A DNA stretch of 64,000 bases from Pseudoalteromonas rubra. GTDB lineage: Bacteria; Pseudomonadota; Gammaproteobacteria; Enterobacterales; Alteromonadaceae. The translations under genes and the position numbers were made by a program. The notes under the pieces are model-generated. The model was not told the origin of the DNA, did no database searches, and saw only the letters and a program-made list of their open reading frames with translations. Shown here one piece after another: positions 17,458 to 25,720 of the stretch (position 1 is its first letter; each line of letters begins with the position of its first letter). The stretch is from assembly GCF_005887095.1 (NCBI RefSeq), contig NZ_PNCI01000035.1, positions 180,635 to 244,634 on the forward strand, written 5' to 3'.

Positions 17458-18168
17458 GTGTCAACGGTATTAATCGCACAAGATGAAAAAGGACACAGCA
17501 TCGCGCCTTTCGAGGCACTACAACAGCATGGTTACACCATGCGCTTTATCAATATTCATGACGCAACCAGGCAAGGTTATGCCACTCAGCAGGTAGACAG
17601 TATTGTGATTGGTCAGGCGCTGGCTACCAGCGCGCAATACGACACCATTAATGCGCTCAAAACGTGTTTCGATGCCCCTCTGATGGTGTCTCTTGATGAA
17701 GACAATGAGGATTTGCAAAGCCTCATGCTGGAATTGGGCGCGGACGATGTTATCCCCTGTATGGCTAAACCCCGGCTTTGGCGCGCTCGTCTGGACGCGC
17801 TGGTTCGTAAACATCCAGCCATCTCGGTGCCTTGTACAGACACACCACGTGAACTCCACTTTGGAGCACTTTATTTAAACTTTAATGAGCGCAGCGTGTC
17901 ACTGGCACAACAGCCGATTAATTTAACCAGCCATGAATTCGAGTTGTTGTGGTTGCTGGCCTCGCGAGCACCGGAAGTGGTCAGTCGGGAGGAGATCTAC
18001 AAAAAGGTTGTCGGACAGCACTATCAGGTGAACAGCCGGACAGTGGATGTGCGCGTGTCATGTCTGCGCAGAAAGTTGGGGGACACTGCCGTCGGTGCAG
18101 AAAAAATTAAGACGGTTTGGCGTAAAGGTTACCTTTTTGTAAAGGAAGCGTGGTCCACCCTAAATTAA
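17458..18168 (+). CDS. OmpR-type regulator with a degenerate receiver domain
   Basis: A 236-residue protein with an N-terminal receiver-like domain (1-120) and a C-terminal OmpR/PhoB winged helix (about 135-230; LTSHEFELLWLLASRAPEVVSREEIY and SRTVDVRVSCLRRKLGD). At the end of strand 3, where a phosphoacceptor Asp belongs, the sequence is SIVIGQAL, so the Asp is missing. The acidic pair (QDEKG) and a C-terminal-side Lys (MAKP) remain. No histidine kinase is adjacent. It is therefore probably controlled without normal phosphotransfer. Start is GTG with CGAGG upstream. Targets unknown; the neighbouring iron-type locus is a candidate by position only. Confidence 0.85.
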   Translation: MSTVLIAQDEKGHSIAPFEALQQHGYTMRFINIHDATRQGYATQQVDSIVIGQALATSAQYDTINALKTCFDAPLMVSLDEDNEDLQSLMLELGADDVIPCMAKPRLWRARLDALVRKHPAISVPCTDTPRELHFGALYLNFNERSVSLAQQPINLTSHEFELLWLLASRAPEVVSREEIYKKVVGQHYQVNSRTVDVRVSCLRRKLGDTAVGAEKIKTVWRKGYLFVKEAWSTLN

Positions 18169-18195
18169 AGTCATACTTTGGCGAAACTTCCATGG

Positions 18196-18224
18196 TGGAT
18201 AGTTCCAATTATTCGAACTATCCA
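18196..18224. repeat. Inverted repeat downstream of the regulator gene
   Basis: Perfect 10-bp arms TGGATAGTTC / GAACTATCCA with a 9-nt loop begin 28 bp past the regulator stop. There is no T-run, so it may be an mRNA-end hairpin or an operator. Confidence 0.5.
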
Positions 18225-18325
18225 TTCGCTCTCGATTGTACATATCTTATAACTTGTCATACTGACAGCTACCAATAACACCAATAAAGTGAATTTATAT
18301 CAAGTTCTTACCTATTTTTTGTCTT

Positions 18326-18357
18326 GCCAGGTTGATATCCTGGCGCCTCAAAAGGCG
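18326..18357. repeat. Two tandem small hairpins
   Basis: GCCAGG-N7-CCTGGC (18326-18344) is followed at once by CGCCT-CAAA-AGGCG (18344-18357). They lie upstream of the predicted promoter of the DUF4856 gene, so they belong to the regulator's 3' region or to upstream control DNA. Confidence 0.4.
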
Positions 18358-18402
18358 AAACAAATTGCATGTTTCTTGATCTAAATCGTGCATTTAGCAA
18401 CG

Positions 18403-18439
18403 TAAATAGAATTGATTGCTATTTAAAGCGGTGTATACT
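18403..18439 (+). promoter_or_regulatory. Promoter and overlapping inverted repeat before the iron-type locus
   Basis: A sigma70-type promoter: TTGATT (18412-18417), 16-bp spacer, TATACT (18434-18439), about 50 bp before the DUF4856 start. The inverted repeat TAAATAG-N9-CTATTTA (18403-18425) covers the -35 hexamer and is well placed for a repressor. It does not match a classical Fur box closely. Confidence 0.5.
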
Positions 18440-18488
18440 TAACGCGACTAAGAATAATTTTTAACATTGCTTTATTAAGGAATGCTCA

Positions 18489-20312
18489 ATGATTTTTAAG
18501 AAATCTCTGCTTGCTACTTCTATACTCGTTGCTACTTTGGGTCTAACTGCCTGTGGTGGTTCAAGCTCCAATGACAACAACACTCAGACACCGGATCCGA
18601 CCACACCAACGACACCAACTACGAACGAAGCACCTACCGCACTGACGTTAAAAAGCCAGGATTCCGACGCAACTGAAGTGACTGTGACTGAAAACATGGT
18701 TGCAGTAGAGATTGGTAACTTGGTTGTGACTGACGGTGACGATGACACCCATACATTCACGGTGTCTGACGAGCGTTTTGAAGTTGCGAATGGCGTTTTG
18801 AAATTAAAAGCCGGTGAGCACCTGAACTATGAACTGGAGCAGGAAGTAAAATTAACTGTTACCGTAAAAGATAGTGCTGATAATGAGCAAAGCTTTGAGA
18901 TCGTATTCAAAGTACTGGATGAAATGGACTATGACTTCATTAGCCGTTTTGAAGAAGGCCAATCTAGCGTTGCTTACTCGGGTCAGATTGCACGCCATGT
19001 GTTGATTAAAGAGTTGTTCAATTATATTGGTAGTAACAATGATGAATATAACTTTGAAAATGATGCTAAGTCATTAGACAAAGCCGCACTAGTTGCGAAG
19101 CTCAACGAGTACTTTTCATTAACTGACGCAGAATATGCAAGTAAATGGGGCAGTGAGCGTAAGCTGACTATCTCAACGGACCCTGCGGCATTACAACCTT
19201 CTTTGAGCGATATTTCATCTTCTCACAAAGATTTGAATGGCAAGGTTGCTGGCAACGATGCAAAAGGTCAGTATAAAGATTGGACTGAAGACGGCAGCTT
19301 TGTTGGTTGGACAGCCATTCCAGCCGACGGTGTAAAGCCCATCCCTCAATTGTTTGTAGAAGAGCTATTCAGTCAGCTTGCTGATCGCGCTTTGGCGGCA
19401 AACGCCGAGGCACCGGGAGGGGATGAAATTAGTACTATTTATGTTACTGAACAAGGTGTTGATCTTAATCAATTGATTCAGAAATTCCTATATGGCGCAG
19501 TGGCGTTCTCACAAGCTGCTGATGATTATCTAGATTATGACACTGAAGGCAAAGGTCTGATGACCGATAATACCGTTGCAGTGGATGGAAAAGCGTATAC
19601 TAACCTTGAACACCAGTGGGATGAGGGATATGGCTATTTCGGTGCTGCACGTAACTATATGAGTTACACAGATGATGAGATTGCGGGCAAAGGTGGCCGC
19701 GATGGTTTCAGCGCTGGACATAACGATGCCAATAACGATGGTAAGATTGATTTCAACGCTGAGTACAACTTTGGCAACTCCACCAATGCAGCAAAACGCG
19801 ATCGTGGAACGGTAGGTAATACCAACCCTACCGATTTGACCAAAGACGCGTTTGAAGCTCTGTATAATGGCCGTAAGTTGATTAACTCAACAGAAGGTGC
19901 GCTGACCGACGCGCAAATGGATACACTGAAAGGTCATGCAAAAGACGCTTTACTGGCGTGGGAAAAGTCCATCTCAGCAACAGTTGTTCACTACATCAAT
20001 GATACAATCAAAGATTTGGATACTTTAGTCGAAGGCGTAAATGGTGGTGTTTATACCGGTGCTCAATTTTCGACTCTGGCTAAACACTGGTCAGAAATGA
20101 AAGGTTTCGCACTAAACTTCCAGTTCAATCGTCACTCGCCTTTCTTTGAGGCTGGTAACGAAGGTAAATTTGCCGAAATGCACGACTTGATGGGTACTCA
20201 GCCGGTGATTGCTGTTGATGGGGTTGATGCATATAAAGCTGACTTGTTGAAAGCACGTGATATTCTGCAAGAAGTATACGGCTTTGATGCAGAGAACGTT
20301 GCCAACTGGTAA
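18489..20312 (+). CDS. DUF4856 family lipoprotein
   Basis: A 607-residue predicted outer-membrane lipoprotein (signal peptide with lipobox LTAC, Cys near residue 22). A Thr/Pro-rich linker follows (about 25-50), then a cadherin-like beta domain (about 52-155, VTENMVAVEIGNLVVTDGDD). The rest (about 160-605) fits DUF4856, beginning with FEEGQSSVAYSGQIARHVLI. DUF4856 genes are commonly found beside imelysin and TonB-receptor genes in marine bacteria, and that is the case here. A role in surface iron capture or release is inferred from context only. The next gene follows after an 85-bp gap. Confidence 0.82.
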   Translation: MIFKKSLLATSILVATLGLTACGGSSSNDNNTQTPDPTTPTTPTTNEAPTALTLKSQDSDATEVTVTENMVAVEIGNLVVTDGDDDTHTFTVSDERFEVANGVLKLKAGEHLNYELEQEVKLTVTVKDSADNEQSFEIVFKVLDEMDYDFISRFEEGQSSVAYSGQIARHVLIKELFNYIGSNNDEYNFENDAKSLDKAALVAKLNEYFSLTDAEYASKWGSERKLTISTDPAALQPSLSDISSSHKDLNGKVAGNDAKGQYKDWTEDGSFVGWTAIPADGVKPIPQLFVEELFSQLADRALAANAEAPGGDEISTIYVTEQGVDLNQLIQKFLYGAVAFSQAADDYLDYDTEGKGLMTDNTVAVDGKAYTNLEHQWDEGYGYFGAARNYMSYTDDEIAGKGGRDGFSAGHNDANNDGKIDFNAEYNFGNSTNAAKRDRGTVGNTNPTDLTKDAFEALYNGRKLINSTEGALTDAQMDTLKGHAKDALLAWEKSISATVVHYINDTIKDLDTLVEGVNGGVYTGAQFSTLAKHWSEMKGFALNFQFNRHSPFFEAGNEGKFAEMHDLMGTQPVIAVDGVDAYKADLLKARDILQEVYGFDAENVANW

Positions 20313-20336
20313 GTTTTTAACGATTCTTTGAACTGT

Positions 20337-20367
20337 CAAAAGGTTAGCAAATTTTGCTAGCCTTTTG
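20337..20367 (+). terminator. Intergenic hairpin between DUF4856 and imelysin genes
   Basis: A long nearly perfect stem (CAAAAGGTTAGCAAA against TTTGCTAGCCTTTTG) sits between the two lipoprotein genes. It is T-rich only within the stem, so it may act as a partial attenuator or mRNA stabiliser rather than a full stop. Confidence 0.5.
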
Positions 20368-20397
20368 CGTATCTAGACTATTCATTTGAGGCACATA

Positions 20398-21768
20398 ATG
20401 AGAATACACTCCAGACCTATTTTATTGGCAGTGGCCATTGGTTTGGCATTAAGCGGGTGTGGCGAAAGTACGTCCAGCTCTGCAGGCCCTGGCTATAAAC
20501 AAGCTAATTCGGATGACAACCAAAATACCGGCAACGATAACCAAGATACGGGTAACGATAATCAGGACTCTTCCAATGGCGGCTCTGATACACCTGATTC
20601 AGGTCAGGATAACAACCAGAGCAATTTCAGCCAGAAAAAGTTAATTGCTAACCTGACTGATAACGTGTTTACCCCAACTTTCCAGCAGTTTGCCAACAAA
20701 GCAAGCACACAGCCTGACTTAGTTAAAGCGTATTGTGATTTGGAAGCTGCGTTTGATCCGACGCTGAGCGACGAGGCTGCAAAAACTGCGCGAGATGAAG
20801 CATTGCTTACGGCACAGAATAGCTGGAAAGAGACGATGGTGAGCTGGCAACATGCTGAGCTGATGATTGTGGGCCCTTTGTTGGCTGATGATAAGTCCCT
20901 TCGTAAAGACATTTATTCGTGGCCAGATACCAACTACTGTAATGTTGATCAGGATGTGGCTTACTTTGCGCAGGGCAACATTAATGGTGTGCCCTATGAT
21001 ATCAGCAAACGAAGCGATAAACGTCGTGGCTTAGATGCACTTGAGTACTTACTATTTAATAGTAATTTAGACCACAGTTGTTCCGCTGCCGCTGCGGGAG
21101 ATATTTTAGCGCAGTGGAATACTCTGGATGATCAGCAACGTCGTTCAATGCGTTGTCAGTATGCCGTTGAAGTATCAACAGATCTCAAAGAGACCTCAGA
21201 GCGCTTAATGTTTGAGTGGGCAGGTGACCAAGGTTATGCGGCTAAATTGAAAAATGCCGGTGAATCGGGTAGTGAATTTGATACTGTGACTCAGGCTGTA
21301 AACCGTATTTCTGATGCTCTGTTCTACATGACAGAAGAGTTAAAGGACTACAAATTGGCGACTCCGCTGGGCTTGTTTGCTAACCAGTGTGGCACAGAGG
21401 TGTGCCCTGAGGCCGTTGAGTCTCGTTATGCTAAGCACTCCATCGAAAATATTCAGGCAAATATTGCCGCGTTTGAGCAGATCTTCCTTGGACAAGGCAC
21501 AGACAGCGAAGACACAACGGGTTTTGATGACTTCCTGGACAATCAATCTGCTAGTCAAACCAAAGACGTTATGATTCAGGGCATCGCAAATGCAAAAGCC
21601 GCGACAGCAGCACTGGAAGATAACTTACAGCAAGCGTTGAACGAAGACACTGCGGGTGTGACGAACACACATGCAAAGGTTAAAGATGTCACTGATCAGC
21701 TTAAGAACGATTTTATCCAAAAGCTGGCTCTGGAGCTTCCAAAAACATCGGCAGGTGACAATGACTAA
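20398..21768 (+). CDS. Imelysin family lipoprotein
   Basis: A 456-residue lipoprotein of the imelysin (IrpA/ICMP) family, linked to periplasmic iron uptake. The start is ATG at 20398 with GAGG 6 nt upstream; a TTG 12 bp earlier is less likely because it overlaps that binding site. The signal peptide ends in LSGC. An Asn/Asp/Gln-rich linker with NDNQDTGNDN repeats follows (about 35-75), then the helical imelysin domain. At the family's GxHxxE motif the sequence reads GLDALEYLLF, so His is replaced by Asp while Glu is kept. It is 7 bp from the TonB-receptor gene. Confidence 0.87.
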   Translation: MRIHSRPILLAVAIGLALSGCGESTSSSAGPGYKQANSDDNQNTGNDNQDTGNDNQDSSNGGSDTPDSGQDNNQSNFSQKKLIANLTDNVFTPTFQQFANKASTQPDLVKAYCDLEAAFDPTLSDEAAKTARDEALLTAQNSWKETMVSWQHAELMIVGPLLADDKSLRKDIYSWPDTNYCNVDQDVAYFAQGNINGVPYDISKRSDKRRGLDALEYLLFNSNLDHSCSAAAAGDILAQWNTLDDQQRRSMRCQYAVEVSTDLKETSERLMFEWAGDQGYAAKLKNAGESGSEFDTVTQAVNRISDALFYMTEELKDYKLATPLGLFANQCGTEVCPEAVESRYAKHSIENIQANIAAFEQIFLGQGTDSEDTTGFDDFLDNQSASQTKDVMIQGIANAKAATAALEDNLQQALNEDTAGVTNTHAKVKDVTDQLKNDFIQKLALELPKTSAGDND

Positions 21769-21775
21769 AGGACCC

Positions 21776-24007
21776 ATGATGAAAAGATCTGTGTTGGCCA
21801 TGGCTGTGGCGCTGGCTGCACCTCAGGTACTGGCAAATGATGACGCAAAAAATGACGACATGGAACACATTCAGATCCTGAGTCATTACGATAAGCTCCG
21901 CACTGAAGCGGGATCTGCTACTTTACTAAGTGAAGAGCAGTTGGCAGAATTTGAATACGATGACATTCACCGTATCTTGTCTTCGGTACCGGGTGTGAAT
22001 ATCCGCGAGGAAGATGGTTACGGTCTGCGTCCGAATATTGGCTTTAGGGGTGTCACACCTGAGCGAAGCAAAAAAATTACCATTATGGAAGATGGGGTGT
22101 TGATTGGCCCTGCGCCATATTCAGCGCCAGCGGCCTATTATTTTCCAGTCACAACTCGTATGACGGCCGTTGAAGTGTTCAAAGGTCCGGCAGCCATTAA
22201 ACATGGTCCTCAGTCGGTTGCGGGGGCACTGAATCTGGTGACCCGTGCTGTGCCTGAATTTTCGGAAGGGGCCATTGATCTGGCAATGGGCAGTGATGGT
22301 TATACCAAAGCACACGCTTATTTCGGCTCAGTCGTCAACAATGTTGGCTTCTTGCTCGAAGGTGTCAATTTGCAGGCAGATGGCTTTAAGGACCTGGATG
22401 GCGGGGCAGACACTGGGTTTGAGAAAAACGACTTACTGGCCAAGTTTAACTATAAGATGCAGCAAGGTGAGTTTGAGCACACGTTTGGCCTGAAACTCAG
22501 TTACGCGGATGAATTGTCGAACGAAACCTATCTGGGTCTGACGGATGCGGATTTTGATGCAACTCCTTATCGTCGTTACGCTGCGTCTCAGCCTGACAAT
22601 ATGGACACCAAACACAGCCAGGTGATGTTTTCACACCATATGAAATATCAAGACGTTAGCCTGACTTCACGCGTGTATCGTAACGACTATGAGCGTGCCT
22701 GGCTGAAGCTAAACGGCCTGACGAACACTGACGCGACTTTGCCAGAGATACTGGCAAATCCGGAAGATGAAAAGTATCAGCGCCTGTATCAGGTTCTTAG
22801 TGGTACAGAAGACTCTATTCCCTTTAGTGGGCGGCCGAACTTTTTGACCATGGGTACCAATGACCGTGAGTATTTCTCTCAGGGCATTCAGGTTGATGGC
22901 TCTGCCAAATTTAACCTCGCTGGCTACGAGAATACCTTGTCGTTTGGCGTGCGCTTTCACGAAGATGAGATTGAGCGTAAACACTTCACTGAAACCTACA
23001 GTATGAAAGACGGAAGTGCGTTTGATCTGGGGCTGGACAAAGTCTATACCGATCAAAACATCGAAAATACCAAAGCCTGGTCTGTGTATGTCGAGGATAA
23101 AGTGACGATTGATGCGCTGACACTGGGTCTGGGTATTCGTGGTGAACTTATGGACATGGCGTACCAGAACACTGTGGATGCGGATGACTGGCAGAATAAA
23201 ACGACACGTATCTGGCTGCCAGGTATGAGTGGTTTTTACCAGTTATCTGAAGACTCAGGCATTCTGTTCGGTGTACATCAAGGATTTTCGCCCGCTTCGC
23301 CGCAGCAATCGGTTGATATTGAAATTGAGAAAAGCACGAACTATGAATTTGGTGGTCGCTTTAACGATGGCGTGACTCAGCTGGAAGTGGTCAGTTTCTT
23401 CAATGACTACAGCAACCTGAAAGAAAGTTGTGGCCAGTCTAACTGTGGTGCGCTGGAAGTGGGCAAAGAGTTTAATGGTGGTGAGGCGCACGTATATGGA
23501 CTGGAAGCTCAGTTCAGCCAGCGTTATCCATTGAACCTGCAAATTGACATCCCTTATGGCTTTGTTTACACCTATACCAAAGGGGAATTTAAAAACGACA
23601 GGTACACTAACTTTGCGCAATGGGGCCACGTAAAAAGCGGTGATGAACTCCCGTATTTACCTGAGCATCAGGCCAGCTTTAACATAGGTCTGTCTGCCCC
23701 TGATTGGCGTGTATCGTTGGCGGTCAAGTACGTCGGCTCTATGTCAGAAGCTGCGGGTCGCAGCTGGGATAGCAGCACAGATCCTAATGCACCAAATGGT
23801 AGCTATGATCTGGTGCTTGAGGGTCAAGAAGTGTCAGCGATTACAACCGTTGACCTGTCTGCTGTCTATGAGCTGGGCAAATACGGTCAGGTATATGCTA
23901 AGGTTGATAACCTGCTGGATGAGACTAAGATCGTGAGTCGTCGTCCTTATGGTGCACGACCTGGCAAGCCTCGTCAGTTTACTCTGGGCTATAAATATTC
24001 GTTCTGA
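21776..24007 (+). CDS. TonB-dependent receptor, FecA-like
   Basis: Outer-membrane active transporter of 743 residues. The true start is ATG at 21776 (or 21779) after AAAGGA. Signal peptide ends near VLAND. The plug domain shows LSSVPGVNIREEDGYGLRPNIGFRG, EDGVLIGPAPYSAPAAYY and VEVFKGPAAIKHGPQSVAGA, which closely resembles ferric citrate receptor FecA. The barrel ends in the typical aromatic FTLGYKYSF. No FecA-type N-terminal signalling domain is present, so no FecIR-type surface signalling is expected. It is coupled to the imelysin gene, supporting an iron-chelate substrate. Confidence 0.9.
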   Translation: MMKRSVLAMAVALAAPQVLANDDAKNDDMEHIQILSHYDKLRTEAGSATLLSEEQLAEFEYDDIHRILSSVPGVNIREEDGYGLRPNIGFRGVTPERSKKITIMEDGVLIGPAPYSAPAAYYFPVTTRMTAVEVFKGPAAIKHGPQSVAGALNLVTRAVPEFSEGAIDLAMGSDGYTKAHAYFGSVVNNVGFLLEGVNLQADGFKDLDGGADTGFEKNDLLAKFNYKMQQGEFEHTFGLKLSYADELSNETYLGLTDADFDATPYRRYAASQPDNMDTKHSQVMFSHHMKYQDVSLTSRVYRNDYERAWLKLNGLTNTDATLPEILANPEDEKYQRLYQVLSGTEDSIPFSGRPNFLTMGTNDREYFSQGIQVDGSAKFNLAGYENTLSFGVRFHEDEIERKHFTETYSMKDGSAFDLGLDKVYTDQNIENTKAWSVYVEDKVTIDALTLGLGIRGELMDMAYQNTVDADDWQNKTTRIWLPGMSGFYQLSEDSGILFGVHQGFSPASPQQSVDIEIEKSTNYEFGGRFNDGVTQLEVVSFFNDYSNLKESCGQSNCGALEVGKEFNGGEAHVYGLEAQFSQRYPLNLQIDIPYGFVYTYTKGEFKNDRYTNFAQWGHVKSGDELPYLPEHQASFNIGLSAPDWRVSLAVKYVGSMSEAAGRSWDSSTDPNAPNGSYDLVLEGQEVSAITTVDLSAVYELGKYGQVYAKVDNLLDETKIVSRRPYGARPGKPRQFTLGYKYSF

Positions 24008-24072
24008 ACCGTGTAATCCAATCACAGATGCGTAATCAGCTGCGCGTCTGATGAAATCTAGTATACTTACAG

Positions 24073-24096
24073 GGCCGCTAATCAGTGGCCTTTTTT
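24073..24096 (+). terminator. Terminator after the TonB-receptor gene
   Basis: Stem GGGCCGCT / AGTGGCC (one G-T pair), 4-nt loop, followed by six T's. It closes the DUF4856-imelysin-receptor unit 66 bp past the stop and just before the ribosome binding site of the next gene. Confidence 0.8.
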
Positions 24097-24115
24097 AAAG
24101 GAGTCAGTCCACTTT

Positions 24116-25093
24116 ATGATCGAAACGCTTTGGCAAAGCCTGTCTTCTTTGCCCGGTTATTTATTGGATGCGAATAAACGAATCTATTGGCTGTACCTTC
24201 TCAGTGCCGTTGCTATGGCGGGCCTGGTATACAGCAAACTGAACAGTCCGCGTTCACTCAAAGGGTTTTTGGGATTTTTGTTCCCGCGTGACGTTTGGCT
24301 ATCTGACAGCGCAAAACTGGATTACGGCTTATTTGTTGCCAACAAACTAATTAAAGCACTCACTTTTGCTCCCATAGTCTTGACTATGGTGCCAGTTGCT
24401 ATCGCAATTTCAGATGGTCTGGAATGGTTGTTTGGCGCGCCCTTGCATCTTGCCTGGGATGACTCAGTGGTCATTTTTTTGTTTACGCTGATGCTGTTTC
24501 TGGTTGATGACTTTACCCGGTATCTGTTACACCTTGCGCTTCATAAAATTCCATTTTTGTGGGAGTTTCACAAAGTACACCATTCTGCAAAAGTACTGAC
24601 GCCGTTTACAATCTATCGTTCACATCCGGTAGAAAGCTATTTGTACGCCTGTCGTATGGCTTTAACGCAAGGTTTAGTGGTGGGGTTAGGATATTTCCTG
24701 TTTGGTACGGCATTGAGCATGTTCGATATCCTCGGGGCTAATGCCTTCGTTTTCCTATTTAATATTTTTGGTTCAAACTTACGTCATTCACATATCTGGT
24801 TTAGCTGGGGAGATAAGGTTGAAAACTGGTTTATCAGCCCAGCACAACACCAAATTCACCACAGCGCTGATCCCGCTCACTTTGATACCAATTTGGGCTC
24901 TGCATTAGCAATATGGGACAGGTTAGGTCGTTCTCTGATCCGCGCGTCGCAAGTTGAAAAAATAGAAATAGGTGTGGGCCGTTATGATGCCGGACATGAC
25001 AGTCTAGTTGCCATTTACCTTAAGCCACTCAGAGAGGCCGCTCGCTGCTTGTTACCTAAGCGGATGAGTGCTGCTTTCAGGAGAGAGAAATAG
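24116..25093 (+). CDS. Sterol desaturase / fatty acid hydroxylase family membrane protein
   Basis: Integral membrane di-iron oxygenase-like protein of 325 residues. There are four or so hydrophobic segments (about 20-40, 85-110, 122-142, 185-225). The His motifs of the family are all present: HLALHK (about residue 141), HKVHHS (about 157) and HQIHHS (about 243). These would bind two irons that hydroxylate or desaturate a lipid substrate, which cannot be named from sequence. The ribosome binding site AAAGGAG is at 24097. Its stop codon lies in a palindromic hairpin. Confidence 0.9.
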   Translation: MIETLWQSLSSLPGYLLDANKRIYWLYLLSAVAMAGLVYSKLNSPRSLKGFLGFLFPRDVWLSDSAKLDYGLFVANKLIKALTFAPIVLTMVPVAIAISDGLEWLFGAPLHLAWDDSVVIFLFTLMLFLVDDFTRYLLHLALHKIPFLWEFHKVHHSAKVLTPFTIYRSHPVESYLYACRMALTQGLVVGLGYFLFGTALSMFDILGANAFVFLFNIFGSNLRHSHIWFSWGDKVENWFISPAQHQIHHSADPAHFDTNLGSALAIWDRLGRSLIRASQVEKIEIGVGRYDAGHDSLVAIYLKPLREAARCLLPKRMSAAFRREK

Positions 25094-25119
25094 GCTGGCG
25101 ACGGGCATTGCCAGCCTAT
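25090..25119. terminator. Hairpin at the end of the desaturase gene
   Basis: Perfect 10-bp arms ATAGGCTGGC / GCCAGCCTAT around a 10-nt loop, starting on the stop codon. No long T-run follows on either strand. It separates two convergent genes. Confidence 0.5.
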
Positions 25120-25150
25120 GAGGGAGAGTAGGCTCCCATAAAACTGTTTC

Positions 25151-25435
25151 TTAGTGCACCTGACCTTGTGAGGTGCGATAAAAACCCAGTGCATTCAGTT
25201 GTTCAATGATCGCCGGGTCATCAAGTCTGTCTGGCGTATCCTGATCGCGTAAAAAGTGCTCTTTAGGCACTGAGTGCATATCTAGCATCTTCTGGAAAAG
25301 GATGTCCCTAATTGTCAACGCTGTCATTCCCGAATCTTGAATAGCATCGAGTTGCGCTTGCAATTTTGCGAGCGGGCCTGCATTTGCATCATCCACCGCT
25401 GCAGGAAAGTAAGAAGCTGATTTATTTTTTAACAT
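25151..25435 (-). CDS. Small protein of unknown function
   Basis: A 94-residue soluble, acidic protein with no family I recognise. It has a predicted helical middle (PLAKLQAQLDAIQDSG and TALTIRDILFQKMLDMH) and ends in LGFYRTSQGQVH. No signal peptide or cysteines. It has a plausible ATG start after GAGAGGGC (25448-25441, minus strand). It stands alone, 285 bp from the antiporter gene upstream, with a MetJ-like box in that gap. Confidence 0.65.
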   Translation of the reverse strand: MLKNKSASYFPAAVDDANAGPLAKLQAQLDAIQDSGMTALTIRDILFQKMLDMHSVPKEHFLRDQDTPDRLDDPAIIEQLNALGFYRTSQGQVH

Positions 25436-25639
25436 GCTTGCCCTCTCGAATAATTAGAGTGCCCACTCAATGTTCCTGATTGAGGGGTATAAGTATAAGA
25501 TTTAAATTGAGAAAATAGATTAGTGCAACTAACCTACTGAAGCCAGTTTACTTCGAATTGAGGGGCAATTACCAACGATGATGTAAAGCTTTGTAAATCG
25601 TATAGTTACAAAGATGCCACGATTGTGTGCCTGATATTT

Positions 25640-25655
25640 AGACGTCTAGATGTAA
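25640..25655 (-). promoter_or_regulatory. MetJ-box-like tandem octamers
   Basis: AGACGTCT (a perfect met box) is directly followed by AGATGTAA (5 of 8). MetJ needs at least two adjacent boxes. The site is about 205 bp upstream of the 94-residue gene. One perfect and one weak box is suggestive only. Confidence 0.25.
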
Positions 25656-25674
25656 GTGTATGATGCGGAATTAG

Positions 25675-25714
25675 AAATAATTCTCAGTACCCCTATTAAT
25701 ACTGAGAATTATTT
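25675..25714 (-). terminator. Terminator of the Kef-type antiporter gene
   Basis: A 15-bp perfect inverted repeat AAATAATTCTCAGTA / TACTGAGAATTATTT with a 10-nt loop lies 6 bp beyond the antiporter stop codon. The stem base is A/T rich, giving a short T-run on the minus strand. Confidence 0.75.
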
Positions 25715-25720
25715 TGCAGG

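Noticed and set aside
18403..18425. Classical Fur box before the DUF4856 gene
   Set aside because: The repeat TAAATAG-N9-CTATTTA does not align with the Fur consensus beyond A/T richness.
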